From contig NZ_MTAV01000129.1 of assembly GCF_002154695.1 (NCBI RefSeq), forward strand, positions 1 to 35,578: 35,578 nt of DNA. Reading direction: 5' to 3'. Below, one piece after another: positions 8,344 through 18,400 of this stretch. Below the pieces are notes generated by a model. That model did no database searches, was not told the DNA's origin, and was given only the letters and a program-made list of their open reading frames with translations. Source of the DNA: Nostoc sp. T09. GTDB taxonomy: Bacteria; Cyanobacteriota; Cyanobacteriia; Cyanobacteriales; Nostocaceae. How positions within the stretch are numbered: the stretch's first letter is position 1; every line of letters starts with the position of its first letter. The position numbers were made by a program, and so were the translations under genes.

Positions 8344-9669
8344 CTAAGATTCTGTTGTATCTGTTGATTTATTAGCCTTCGGCACTACTAGTACCTTATC
8401 AACCCGGTTGCCATCCATATCCATCACTTCAAAACGCATTCCCTGCCATTCAAAATGATCTGCTGCTGCTGGGATGCGGCCTAAATGAGTGATCACAAAC
8501 CCGCCCAAGGTTTGATAGCTACCTCGTTCCTCGGATTGCCACTCTTCCATATCAAAAATTTCTAAAAACTCTTCTACAGGCAACATCCCATCTAACAGCC
8601 AGGAACCATCTTCCCGTTGTACGGCTTGTGGTTGGTCTTGTCCAGGCCCAGCGGGTACATCACCAACAATTTCACTCATAATATCGTTGAGAGTTACTAA
8701 TCCTTGAATCACGCCATATTCATCAACTACCAACGCCATATGGGTAATAGTTTGCTTAAATAACTCCAAAACTTTTAAGCCACGGGTACTTTCTGGGACA
8801 AATACAGGTTGTCGCAATCCTACTGTCAAATCTAAAGATTCACCTTTAAAACTTCTAGCTAGTAAGTCTGTCACGGGGATTACACCCAGCACATTATCTA
8901 GTCCTTCTTGACAAACTGGATACCGGGAATAGGCACTTTCAACCATTTTCTGGCGGTTTTCTTCTACGGTGTCGTCCAAGTCCAGCCAAACAATATCTGG
9001 ACGAGGTGTCATAAAGGAACTGACAGGGCGATCGCCTAAGCGAAATACTCGCTCTACCATATCCTGTTCGGCTTCTTCAAAGGTTCCCGCTTCCGTACCT
9101 TGCTCAATTAAAATTTTAATTTCTTCTTCGGTGACTTGTGGCTCGGTAGAAGGAGTAATTCCTAACACCCGCAGTACCATTTCTGTAGAAGCACTTAAAA
9201 GATAAACGGCTGGAGAAGCGATCGCAGCTAAAGCTCGCATCGGTATCGCAACAAACGCAGCAATGGCTTCCGGGTTGTTTAATGCCAAGCGTTTCGGTAC
9301 TAATTCACCAACAATTAGCGATAAATACGTAATAATCAACACTACTATTCCAAAGGAGAACGGTTGACTATAAGGTGCTAAAAATGGGATTAACTTTACA
9401 TAAACTGCTAATTTCGCGGCAATAGTCGCTCCGCCAAAAGCACCAGTCAAAATACCAATCAGGGTAATGCCAATCTGAATCGTAGAAAAAAACTGATTGG
9501 GAGACTCCGCAAGTTTCAATGCTACCCGTGCTTTAACGTCTCCTTGATTAGCCATCTGTTGTAATCTTACTTTCCGCGCCGAGACAATCGCCATCTCGGA
9601 CATAGAAAACACACCATTGGCAATAATTAGTACCAAAATGATTAAAATTTCAAAAGTCATGGAGGACAT
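8344..9669 (-). CDS. CNNM/CBS-domain membrane protein (HlyC/CorC family)
   Basis: A protein of about 441 residues with the standard layout of the hemolysin-C/CorC (CNNM-like) family. The N-terminal CNNM domain has four hydrophobic segments (ILIILVLIIANGVFSMSEMA near the start, IQIGITLIGILTGAFGGAT, VVLIITYLSLIVGELVPKRL). A CBS pair follows (FMTPRPDIVWLDLDDTVEE to VLGVIPVTDLL, then VFVPESTRGL to GVIQGLVTLNDIMSEIVGD), and the C-terminus is a CorC_HlyC domain (GSWLLDGMLPVEEF). Homologues act in divalent cation (Mg/Co) transport or homeostasis. Start choice is uncertain: ATG at 9669 (MSSMTFEIL) is used, ATG at 9660 is equally possible, and TTG at 9690 is in frame but unlikely. It diverges from mfd. 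Confidence 0.88.
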   Translation of the reverse strand: MSSMTFEILIILVLIIANGVFSMSEMAIVSARKVRLQQMANQGDVKARVALKLAESPNQFFSTIQIGITLIGILTGAFGGATIAAKLAVYVKLIPFLAPYSQPFSFGIVVLIITYLSLIVGELVPKRLALNNPEAIAAFVAIPMRALAAIASPAVYLLSASTEMVLRVLGITPSTEPQVTEEEIKILIEQGTEAGTFEEAEQDMVERVFRLGDRPVSSFMTPRPDIVWLDLDDTVEENRQKMVESAYSRYPVCQEGLDNVLGVIPVTDLLARSFKGESLDLTVGLRQPVFVPESTRGLKVLELFKQTITHMALVVDEYGVIQGLVTLNDIMSEIVGDVPAGPGQDQPQAVQREDGSWLLDGMLPVEEFLEIFDMEEWQSEERGSYQTLGGFVITHLGRIPAAADHFEWQGMRFEVMDMDGNRVDKVLVVPKANKSTDTTES

Positions 9670-9774
9670 GTTTAGAATTGCCGCTATCAAGAGCGAACTT
9701 AGCTTAACTCTTAGTATCTAGTATTAAAGGTGCATCCATAAACGCTTTAATTGTACATAAAGTCATTGTGATAG

Positions 9775-9811
9775 TTCATTGGCCATTAGTCATTGGTTAT
9801 TGGTCATTTGT
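9775..9811. repeat. Heptamer repeats (STRR-like) in the mfd upstream gap
   Basis: Degenerate heptamers of the type TCATTGG/TTATTGG/TCATTTG lie between the divergent CorC-like gene and mfd. They resemble the short tandemly repeated repetitive sequences known from heterocystous cyanobacteria. I see no clear promoter motif in the rest of this gap of about 280 bases. Confidence 0.55.
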
Positions 9812-9951
9812 GATTCTCCGCGTTCCCCTGTCCTCTTGTCCTTCTCATCCCATTCCCAAATATCTTCCCCCAAAAAACAGAGGGCTGTTAACAGTATTTA
9901 AAATGGTTGACATAAGCTGCCTCACATCGACTTCCATTTATAGTAAAAGTT

Positions 9952-12900
9952 ATGGCATTTTCTTCTATTGTGCGTGCTTTGGCGCGATCGCCACTAACCA
10001 CTGAGCTAGTTTCCAAACTCAACCGCCAACAGGATTTGCGGTTAAATGGTATTCCCCGCCTCCCTAAGGGTTTAGTCGCTTCCGCACTGGCACAAAATTC
10101 CGAAAAGAATTTATTTGTGGTCTGTGCCACTTTGGAGGAAGCGGGACGCGCTTATGCACAGTTAGAAGCGATGGGATGGAAGAACGTATATTTTTACCCC
10201 ACTTCTGAAGCGTCACCCTACGAACCATTTGACCCCGAAACTGAGATGACTTGGGGACAAATGCAAGTGTTGGCTGATTTGGTTAAAAGTCAACCCTTCG
10301 GCTACGCTCAGGGCAAGGAGTCAACAGTCAAGGGAACCCAGACAAAAATTGCGATTGTGGCGACTACAGGGGCGCTACAACCTCATTTACCACCACCAGA
10401 TGCTTTTATCCCTTTTTCTGTAACTTTAAAAAAGGGTATGGAATTTGACTTAAATACCTTCAGTACTAAACTCGCTACTTTAGGGTATGAACGAGTACCG
10501 TTGGTGGAAACTGAAGGACAATGGAGTCGGCGTGGTGATATTGTTGATATCTTTCCTGTAGCGTCTGAATTACCAGTACGGTTGGAATGGTTTGGCGATG
10601 AAATCGAGCAAATCAGGGAATTCGATCCCGCAACTCAACGTTCTGCCCTTGACAAAATTGACCAAATTATTCTCACACCTACTAGCTTTGCGCCGATTAT
10701 TCTAGAAGCACTCCAAAATAGTGCTGAGTACCAACTGCTGAGTGCGCAGATGAATTCTGACTCAGGACTCGATCCTCAAGACTCAACACTCTTAGAAGGT
10801 AGTCGTCGCTTTTTAGGGTTAGCCTTTGAACAACCAGCATCACTTTTGGACTATTTAAGCGAAAATACCTTAGTCGCTATCGATGAGCCAGAACAATGTC
10901 ATGCTCATAGCGATCGCTGGGTCGAAAATGCCGAGGAGCAATGGTCCCTGGGAACTGGGGAAATAGGACTAGGTTCTTTACAATTGCCGAAAATCCATCG
11001 GTCTTTTGATGAATGTTTAGCAACAGCGACAAAATTTAAACAAGTATATTTATCGGAACTGGCAGAAGAAAACAGTGGGATTAATTTAGCTAGTAGACCT
11101 GTTCCCGTTACACCACACCAATTTGCCAAACTTGCTGACACATTACGCCAAGAACGCGATCGCAATTTTTCTACTTGGCTAATTTCCGCTCAACCTTCGC
11201 GTTCGGTTTCGCTGTTGCAAGAACATGACTGTCCGGCGCAGTTTATCCCTAACCCCCGCGACTACCTAGCAATTGAAAAGCTCCAAATCAACCATATACC
11301 TGTAGCACTTAAATATTCTGGGTTGGCAGAACTCGAAGGTTTTATTTTGCCGACCTTCCGATTGGTAGTAGTTACAGACCGGGAATTTTATGGACAGCAT
11401 TCTTTAGCTACACCTAGTTATATCCGCAAGCGTCGCCAAGCTGCGTCTAAGCAAGTTGACCCCAACAAACTGCGACCGGGAGATTATGTAGTTCACCGTA
11501 GTCACGGGATTGGTAAATTTGTCAAGTTAGAAAGCCTGACAATTAATGACGAAACCCGTGATTATATTGTGGTGCAGTATGCTGACGGTTTACTGAGAGT
11601 TGCAGCCGATCAAGTAGGTTCTTTATCTCGGTTCCGCACCACCGCCGATAAAGCACCCGAACTGCACAAAATGACGGGTAAAGCTTGGGAGAATACCAAG
11701 AACAAAGTCCGCAAAGCCATCAAGAAATTGGCGGTGGACTTGCTGAAATTGTATGCAGCGCGATCGCAACAACAAGGCTTTAGCTACCCAGCAGATATGC
11801 CTTGGCAAGAGGAAATGGAAGATTCTTTCCCTTACCAACCGACAACCGATCAGCTCAAAGCTGTGCAAGATGTTAAACGCGATATGGAAAGCGATCGCCC
11901 AATGGATCGCTTAGTTTGTGGCGATGTCGGTTTCGGGAAAACGGAAGTAGCAATTCGCGCTATTTTCAAAGCTGTCACCGCAGGTAAACAAGTCGCCTTA
12001 CTTGCGCCTACTACTATTCTTACCCAGCAACATTACCACACCCTCAAAGAACGCTTTGCACCTTACCCGGTAAATGTCGGCTTACTCAACCGCTTCCGCA
12101 CGGCTGAAGAACGCCGAGATATTCAAAAGCGGCTAGCAACTGGAGAATTAGATGTAGTCGTTGGTACACACCAACTTTTAGGCAAAGGTGTAGCCTTCCG
12201 GGATTTAGGACTGTTGGTGGTCGATGAAGAACAACGCTTTGGCGTTAACCAAAAAGAGAAAATTAAAAGCCTGAAAACTCAGGTAGATGTGCTGACGCTC
12301 TCTGCTACTCCCATTCCCCGCACCTTATATATGTCTTTGTCCGGGATTCGGGAAATGAGCTTAATCACCACACCACCCCCATCCCGGCGACCAATTAAAA
12401 CACATCTCGCCCAGATGAACCAAGAAACTATCCGTACAGCTATTCGTCAAGAAATAGACAGAGGTGGACAGGTATTTTACGTAGTGCCAAGAGTTGAAGG
12501 AATTGAAGAGACAACCACAAAGTTGCGAGAAACCATTCCCTCAGCCAGGTTTGCTGTCGCCCACGGTCAAATGGATGAAGGGCAGTTAGAATCAACCATG
12601 CTCACCTTTAACAATGGTGAAGCAGATATTTTGGTTTGTACGACAATTATTGAATCTGGTTTAGATATCCCCAGAGTCAACACCATCTTAATTGAAGATG
12701 CCCACCGCTTTGGTTTGTCACAGCTGTATCAATTACGCGGTCGTGTAGGACGCGCAGGGATTCAAGCTCACGCCTGGTTATTTTACCCCCAACAACGAGC
12801 ATTATCTGATGCTGCACGGCAGAGATTGCGGGCAATTCAGGAATTTACCCAACTAGGTTCTGGATATCAGCTAGCAATGCGAGATATGGAAATTCGGGGT

Positions 12901-13485
12901 GTAGGTAACTTGCTAGGTGCAGAACAATCCGGTCAAATGGATGCGATCGGTTTTGATTTGTATATGGAAATGCTCGAAGAATCGATTCGCGAAATCCGCG
13001 GTCAGGAAATTCCCCAGGTTGACGATACCCAAATTGACCTCAACCTCACCGCATTTATTCCCGCCGATTACATTCCCGATATAGATCAAAAGATGAGCGC
13101 TTACCGTGCAGTAGCGGCGGCTAAATCGAAAGAAGAATTAACGCAGATAGGAGCCGAATGGAGCGATCGCTATGGTGCAATTCCAGTACCAGCTAGTCAA
13201 TTATTACGCGTTATGGAACTCAAACAGCTAGCGAAAAAGTTAGGTTTTAGCCGCATTAAACCAGAAAACAAGCAGCACGTCATTTTAGAAACGCCAATGG
13301 AAGAACCAGCTTGGAATTTACTCGCAGCGAACTTACCAGAACATCTCAAAACGCGTTTTGTTTACTCTCCTGGTAAGGTAACAGTACGCGGTTTAGCAGT
13401 GATGAAAGCAGATCTACAGTTGCAGAGTTTACTTGATGCGATGAGTAGAATGCAGGGAGCAATTCCTGAAGCCGCTTTTGTTTAA
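9952..13485 (+). CDS. mfd: Transcription-repair coupling factor Mfd
   Basis: A 1177-residue protein, normal for Mfd. This ATP-driven translocase displaces stalled RNA polymerase and recruits UvrA/UvrB. Domains in order: a UvrB-like N-terminal module ([29 protein letters not shown]); the RNA polymerase-interacting Tudor-like domain near residue 510 ([20 protein letters not shown]); the helicase with Walker [10 protein letters not shown] at about 657-665 and DEEQRFG near 757; motif III as [15 protein letters not shown]; motif VI as QLRGRVGR; the TRG region ([19 protein letters not shown]); and the C-terminal TRCF domain. An odd stretch near residues 113-130 ([15 protein letters not shown]) is encoded by repeat-like DNA and is listed separately. 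No clear Shine-Dalgarno precedes the ATG. Confidence 0.97.
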   Translation: MAFSSIVRALARSPLTTELVSKLNRQQDLRLNGIPRLPKGLVASALAQNSEKNLFVVCATLEEAGRAYAQLEAMGWKNVYFYPTSEASPYEPFDPETEMTWGQMQVLADLVKSQPFGYAQGKESTVKGTQTKIAIVATTGALQPHLPPPDAFIPFSVTLKKGMEFDLNTFSTKLATLGYERVPLVETEGQWSRRGDIVDIFPVASELPVRLEWFGDEIEQIREFDPATQRSALDKIDQIILTPTSFAPIILEALQNSAEYQLLSAQMNSDSGLDPQDSTLLEGSRRFLGLAFEQPASLLDYLSENTLVAIDEPEQCHAHSDRWVENAEEQWSLGTGEIGLGSLQLPKIHRSFDECLATATKFKQVYLSELAEENSGINLASRPVPVTPHQFAKLADTLRQERDRNFSTWLISAQPSRSVSLLQEHDCPAQFIPNPRDYLAIEKLQINHIPVALKYSGLAELEGFILPTFRLVVVTDREFYGQHSLATPSYIRKRRQAASKQVDPNKLRPGDYVVHRSHGIGKFVKLESLTINDETRDYIVVQYADGLLRVAADQVGSLSRFRTTADKAPELHKMTGKAWENTKNKVRKAIKKLAVDLLKLYAARSQQQGFSYPADMPWQEEMEDSFPYQPTTDQLKAVQDVKRDMESDRPMDRLVCGDVGFGKTEVAIRAIFKAVTAGKQVALLAPTTILTQQHYHTLKERFAPYPVNVGLLNRFRTAEERRDIQKRLATGELDVVVGTHQLLGKGVAFRDLGLLVVDEEQRFGVNQKEKIKSLKTQVDVLTLSATPIPRTLYMSLSGIREMSLITTPPPSRRPIKTHLAQMNQETIRTAIRQEIDRGGQVFYVVPRVEGIEETTTKLRETIPSARFAVAHGQMDEGQLESTMLTFNNGEADILVCTTIIESGLDIPRVNTILIEDAHRFGLSQLYQLRGRVGRAGIQAHAWLFYPQQRALSDAARQRLRAIQEFTQLGSGYQLAMRDMEIRGVGNLLGAEQSGQMDAIGFDLYMEMLEESIREIRGQEIPQVDDTQIDLNLTAFIPADYIPDIDQKMSAYRAVAAAKSKEELTQIGAEWSDRYGAIPVPASQLLRVMELKQLAKKLGFSRIKPENKQHVILETPMEEPAWNLLAANLPEHLKTRFVYSPGKVTVRGLAVMKADLQLQSLLDAMSRMQGAIPEAAFV
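10288..10325 (+). repeat. Repeat-derived in-frame insertion inside mfd
   Basis: Within mfd, the 24-base block CCTTCGGCTACGCTCAGGGC plus AAGG (10295-10318) is flanked by direct repeats AGTCAAC (10288-10294 and 10319-10325). The block resembles the intergenic repeat near 32650 (CTTCGACAAGGCTCAGTGACC-type) and is partly palindromic (CCTT...AAGG). It is translated as PFGYAQGKE in a linker of the UvrB-like module. The direct repeat could instead come from AGTCAAC/AGTCAAG heptamers, since a further AGTCAAG follows at 10326. Confidence 0.5.
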
Positions 13486-13662
13486 GCAGTTGGGCGCATT
13501 TCAATGTAATGAAAAGCTGAGTTAGGAGGTTTGAAAGATACCGAAGTATTGGCGATCGCACAGACTAATAGCCGTTTAATCCAGTAGTGATAGCCTAATG
13601 AGCAAGTAGGTGGAGATCGGTGTTAGCTTTAAAAACAAAGTGTTCCGTGAGTGTATTACATC

Positions 13663-13893
13663 ATGTCGTCGGCAGCTATTACCACAGTGATCAAGATGAT
13701 GCAGTCCTTACCTGTTGATGTGCAGGAAAGGATTGCGGAGCATCTGCGAGAGTACATTGATGACTTGCAAGATGAAATCCAGTGGAATGAATCTTTCCAG
13801 AGAACACAACAAAACCTTATTGCTGCTGCTAGACGCGCAAAACAAGAAATAGCAGAGGGAAAAGCGACTGCACTAGATTACGACCAGCTATGA
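13663..13893 (+). CDS. Type II antitoxin, partner of RelE/ParE-like toxin
   Basis: A 76-residue helical, acidic protein (MSSAAITTVIKMMQSLPVDV...). ATG at 13663 is preferred; a GTG at 13651 is also in frame. The C-terminal half (RRAKQEIAEGKATALDYDQL) has the look of the extended toxin-wrapping tail of small antitoxins. No DNA-binding motif of a named family can be assigned with confidence. Its stop overlaps the start of the next gene by four bases (ATGA, 13890-13893), the usual arrangement of an antitoxin upstream of its toxin. The pair should autoregulate, but the 165-base upstream gap shows no obvious operator palindrome. Confidence 0.75.
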   Translation: MSSAAITTVIKMMQSLPVDVQERIAEHLREYIDDLQDEIQWNESFQRTQQNLIAAARRAKQEIAEGKATALDYDQL

Positions 13894-14153
13894 AATCCGC
13901 AGTGCTGCCCTCATTTTGGGTTGAGTATCGGCGGTTAAGTACAAATATCCGGCAAAGTGCTAGAAAAGCATATCGTCTCTGGGCAAAGAATCCATTCCAC
14001 CCATCCTTACATTTCAAGTGCATCAACACTCAAGAAGGAATATGGTCTGTAAGAGTTACGAGGGGATATCGAGCAATTGGGGTGCTTGAAGGGGATACAG
14101 TAACATGGTTTTGGATTGGTAGCCACGATGATTATGAGAGTTTTTTCGGGTGA
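13890..14153 (+). CDS. RelE/ParE superfamily toxin
   Basis: An 87-residue basic protein. It shows the compact RelE/ParE fold pattern: helical start (FWVEYRRLSTNIRQSARKAY), FHPSLHFKCIN, a central strand pair IWSVRVTRGYRAIGV, and the C-terminal WFWIGSHDDYESFF that typifies the superfamily. In this superfamily RelE-like members cut mRNA at the ribosome and ParE-like members poison gyrase; the sequence does not decide which applies. Translationally coupled to the preceding antitoxin. Confidence 0.8.
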   Translation: MKSAVLPSFWVEYRRLSTNIRQSARKAYRLWAKNPFHPSLHFKCINTQEGIWSVRVTRGYRAIGVLEGDTVTWFWIGSHDDYESFFG

Positions 14154-14184
14154 TTCGGTCAGCAGTCCAATTTAGGTGGTCGTT

Positions 14185-15042
14185 ATGAATTTTCTCTCTT
14201 GGAGGTATCAATTGCGTGGAAAACCGTTGACCAATCAAAAATTGCCAGATGCATCGGCAGCATTCCCCCTACTTTTTCCAGGGGCAGCGATAGATGCAGA
14301 TGAAATGTCTTTGTTTCATCAGACAATCGATCGAGGCATAGCCAAACGAGAATTGAACTCTGGCAAACTGCTGTGGACTTTGCCAACTCCGGGAGTACCT
14401 CTGGCGGTAGTGGGGCAACATCTCTGGCTAATAGAAGGAACAGGTGCTCAATTTCGCATCTTGGCACTGAATACTGAAACTGGTGAAACAGTCCACACCT
14501 CGACTTGGTTCGATATGCTATTGGGCTTGCCTGCCATCTTTGACTATAACCATTATCAGGAACTATCCGTTAATGTCGAAGCTGGCTGGGCTGCTTCAGC
14601 GCAAAATCTTTGGATACGGATTGACGGCGGAACCCGATACGCGGGAGGGGTTGATATCGGCCCATTAGCAGCCGAAAGCCGTAAGGCAATTTCTATGCTA
14701 GTGCAAATTATTCCTGCGACAGCAAATATCTCGTTAGCTAAAACAAATCACATAGATGGCTTGGGCGAGTTCATGGAGAGGCAGCAGGACGATGAACTGC
14801 CGATTCCTTTTCCTAACGACTGCGTTCAGGTAGTGCCAGTCAATTCGTCTTTGATGTCCTCTCAGAAACATTGGGTGGTGCGCTCAGCTCAACTATCTAA
14901 CTACGTTGTGTTGCTTCAGATTTTACCTGTCGATAACTTTAGTTCGCCTTTTTTGCTTCTGCGGGTATTTTCGTCAGATTTAAAGCGCTTGCTCTGGCAG
15001 CAGCCCATTAGTAATTACTACGAGGAGCCAGCTCGCTGCTAA
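14185..15042 (+). CDS. Hypothetical protein, possible beta-propeller fragment
   Basis: A 285-residue protein starting MNFLSWRYQLRGKPL. ATG at 14185 is preferred because AGGTGG (14174-14179) sits just upstream; a GTG at 14176 is in frame. No signal peptide or membrane segment. Segments such as SGKLLWTLPTPGVPLAVVGQ and LWLIEGTGAQFRILALNTET, and the end DLKRLLWQQP, look like blades of a PQQ/WD-type beta-propeller, but there are too few for a full propeller. I do not recognise a family. It starts 31 bases after the toxin stop on the same strand and could be read through with it; no functional link is evident. Confidence 0.6.
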   Translation: MNFLSWRYQLRGKPLTNQKLPDASAAFPLLFPGAAIDADEMSLFHQTIDRGIAKRELNSGKLLWTLPTPGVPLAVVGQHLWLIEGTGAQFRILALNTETGETVHTSTWFDMLLGLPAIFDYNHYQELSVNVEAGWAASAQNLWIRIDGGTRYAGGVDIGPLAAESRKAISMLVQIIPATANISLAKTNHIDGLGEFMERQQDDELPIPFPNDCVQVVPVNSSLMSSQKHWVVRSAQLSNYVVLLQILPVDNFSSPFLLLRVFSSDLKRLLWQQPISNYYEEPARC

Positions 15043-15069
15043 CAACTGATGGAATGCGATCGCTTACAA

Positions 15070-15182
15070 TAGACTTCTTGTAAAAATCCGAATAAGAATA
15101 AAAAACCACAGATGAACACCGATAAACACAGATATTTATCTGTGGTTTGGTTTTCAAAACATCGACTTATGCAAGAAGTCTA
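15070..15182. mobile_element. TA-flanked 113-bp MITE
   Basis: TAGACTTCTTG at 15070-15080 is a perfect inverted repeat of 15172-15182, so the element is bounded by TA at each end, as expected for IS630/Tc1-mariner-type targets. The interior has a second palindrome: AAACCACAGAT near 15113 pairs with ATCTGTGGTTT near 15137. It does not encode a protein. It lies in the 385-base gap before the GAF kinase gene. The rest of that gap has HIP1 sites and a leader hairpin (separate entry); no further gene is seen. Confidence 0.65.
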
Positions 15183-15387
15183 ATTTGTTGGTGTATTCCA
15201 TCCGAAGATGTTTGTAGTGCCATCATGGAAACAGCAATCCAGGAACAGGTGAGGAAGTTGGAACAGAAGCGACAAGGTTGAGCGATCGCGGCGTTTTCAC
15301 AATCCCTGAGCAGTGCGATCGCTCTCATCTTCACAGCCAGAGTAGCAGGTGCGTTCTTGGTACAAACTGAGATTAGTAAAATAAATC

Positions 15388-15421
15388 AGGGAAAACTAAA
15401 AGTAAATATTTTATTTTCCCT
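15388..15421 (+). promoter_or_regulatory. Leader hairpin just upstream of the GAF kinase start
   Basis: AGGGAAAA (15388-15395) pairs with TTTTCCCT (15414-15421), and after a bulged C, TAAAA (15397-15401) pairs with TTTTA (15409-15413). The 13-bp imperfect stem ends six bases before the ATG at 15428, where a ribosome-binding site would lie. It could limit translation or simply be an AT-rich palindrome. Confidence 0.4.
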
Positions 15422-15427
15422 ACACTT

Positions 15428-18400
15428 ATGACAATAAACGATTATGAAACGTCAAACCCCTTAGGTTGGCAAGAGTGTCACAAACAGCTACAGCTTGCCG
15501 TTCAGTACCAGAAAATCTTGGCGAGAATTATAGCTAAGATTCGAGCATCTGTAAAGCTAGAATCCTTGTGTTCAACTTCTTGTCAAGATATTTGTCGGCA
15601 ATTGAAGATTGAGCGAGTGGCAATTTACCGTTTTAATGCCGACTGGAGTGGTAGTTTCATCAATCGTTTTGGCTTTGCAGAATCTCCCTGGAATGCACTG
15701 ACGGCCTTTGGAGAGGACTTAGTGTGGGAAGATTCGCATTTTCAAGAAACTCAGGGAGGACGGTATCGTAAAAATGAGACGTTTGCCGTAACTGACATTT
15801 ACGATGCAGGACATGCTCGTTGTCATATTGAGGTTTTAGAACAATTCCAGATTCGCTCATATGCGATCGCACCGATTTTCATTGGTGCAAAACTGTGGGG
15901 TTTGCTTGCAGCCTATCAACATTCTGCGCCTCGGCAATGGTATGCTGACGAAATCGAATTTTTAGGACAAGCTGCTAGCACTCTAGGTGTGGCAATGCAG
16001 CAAGCAGAAATCCTAGAAGAAACCAAACAGCGCACAGCAGATCTGCAAGATGCAATTGCGCGGCAACGTGCGTTGACAGAAGTTGTGGGGAATATTCGCT
16101 CGTCTCTGAACACCGAATTTATTCTCAACACCGCCTGTCAAGAACTTTGCAAACTCCTAAAGCTAGAGCGGGCAGCAGTTTATCGCTTCAATGAAGACTG
16201 GAGCGGTGAATTTGTCAGCCAGTTCGGTATGGTTGAGGCACAGTGGGATAGAATCAATCCGTTTGGCAGAAATCTGGTTTGGGAAGATACCCATCTGCAA
16301 GAAACCAAAGGTGGGCGCTACCGCAATAACGAGAGTTTTGCCGTTAACGACATTTACCAAGCCGGTCACTCACGTTGTCACATCGAGATTCTCGAGCAAT
16401 TCAAGATTCGGGCTTATGCTTTAGCGCCCATCTTCATCGGACCTAAACTCTGGGGGATGATAGCAGCTTATCAACACTCCGAGCCGCGCCAATGGGCAAA
16501 TTACGAAGTTGAGTTCCTGGGACAGGTAGGGGCACAATTGGGAGTCGCCATTCAACAAGCCGAGAACTTGACTCAGTCAAAACAACAGGCCATTGCCCTC
16601 CAGGATGCGATCGCTCGGCAACGGGCACTGACGGAAGTAGTCGGGAAAATCCGCTCCTCCTTAGATATTAATTTGATTCTAGAAACAACCTGCCAAGAAG
16701 TTTGTAAACTGCTGCGAGTTGAGCGAGTTGGCGTTTATCGCTTTAATCCAGATTGGAGTGGCGAATTTGTCAGTCATTTTGGCATGGTTGAAGCACAGTG
16801 GGATAGCATCAATCCATTTGGCAAAAATTTAGTTTGGGAAGATACCCACCTGCAAGAAACCAAAGGCGGACGCTATCGCAACAACGAAAATTTTGCGATT
16901 AGCGACATCTACCTAGCTGGGCACTCACGCTGTCACTTAGATATTTTGGAGCAATTCAAGATTCGCGCCTATGTTTTGACCCCAATTTTTGTTGGGCGGA
17001 CGTTGTGGGGATTGTTGGCTGCTTATCAACATTCCGCACCGCGCCAGTGGGAGAGTGTGGAAGTGGAATTTTTGGCACAGGTTGCCAGCCAACTTGGAGT
17101 AGCGTTGCAAAGCTCGCAAATGATGACTCAAGTCCAGACTCGGGCTGATGAACTGCAACAATCGGCAGAACAACGTCGAATTTTATTTGATTTAGTTGTC
17201 AAAATTCGCGAATCTTTGGATTTAGAGACAATCTTTAAAACTACAGTCAATGAAGTGCGGCGATCGCTCAAAGGCGATCGAGTCGGCATCTTCCGTTTTG
17301 ACCCTGATGTCGGTTTTTGCAGTGGAGAATTTATCGCTGAAGATGTCCTACCCCAGTTTGACTCTGCTCTCTCTATGAAGGTACAAGACTATTGCTTTGG
17401 CGACCATTTTGCGCCGCAATATCGCCAAGGGCAAGTACAAGTGATTTCTGACATCAACAGCATTGGCTCTAAAGTACCTCATCTTGATGTGATTGAGCGA
17501 TTCCAAGTCAAAGCGCAAGTTATTGTACCGCTGATGGAAGGAGACGAACTGTGGGGATTGTTGTGCATTCACCAATGCACCCATGCTCGTAATTGGGAAG
17601 AAACTGAATTAGAATTTGTCACCCAAGTGGCGGCTCAATTCAGTGTCGCGCTACGCCAAGCCAACTTATTTCAACAATCCAGTTTGCTCGGTCAAACCCG
17701 TGAAGAAGCAAATCAACTGGCACAAGCACTTAATGAACTACGCACTGCCCAAATGCAAATTATCCACGCGGAAAAAATGGCTAGCTTGGGGCAATTAGTG
17801 GCGGGGGTTGCCCATGAAATTAATAACCCAATTAATTTTATCTACGGTAACTTGGAACACGCCCACCAATACACAAAAGATTTACTGCGCTGTCTGGAGC
17901 TTTATCGACATTATCATCCCGATACCATACCGGAGATCGAAGAGTATTTCAAGAAAGCCGAAATAGACTTTTTAATTGACGACTTACCGAAATTATTCCA
18001 GTCTATGCAGATTGGTAGTGAGCGCATTTGCGAAATTGTCACTTCTTTACGGAATTTTTCGCGCCTAGATGAAGCCGAATTTAAAGTAGCAGATATTCAC
18101 GAAGGTATTGACAGTACGTTGATGATTTTGCAACATCGCTTGAAGCCCTCATCTGATAGCCCTACCATTAATGTCAGCAAAGATTATGATTCCTTACCTT
18201 TAATAGAATGCTATCCTGGTCAGTTGAATCAAGTATTCATGAATTTACTGTCCAATGCCATTGATGCATTAGACGAGCGAAACGCACGCACATCTTTGGA
18301 AATAATTGCAGCAAAACCTAGCGAAATCCGAATTTCTACCTCTTTACTCAATAAAGACTGGATTGCTATTCGGATTGCCGACAACGGACTTGGCATGGAT

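Noticed and set aside
9768-10004. 78-codon plus-strand open frame before mfd
   Set aside because: It is encoded by heptamer repeats and overlaps the mfd start in another frame.
15240-15282. Short ORF METAIQEQVRKLEQKRQG before the GAF kinase
   Set aside because: Only 18 codons, no ribosome-binding site; perhaps a gene-end relic but not supportable.
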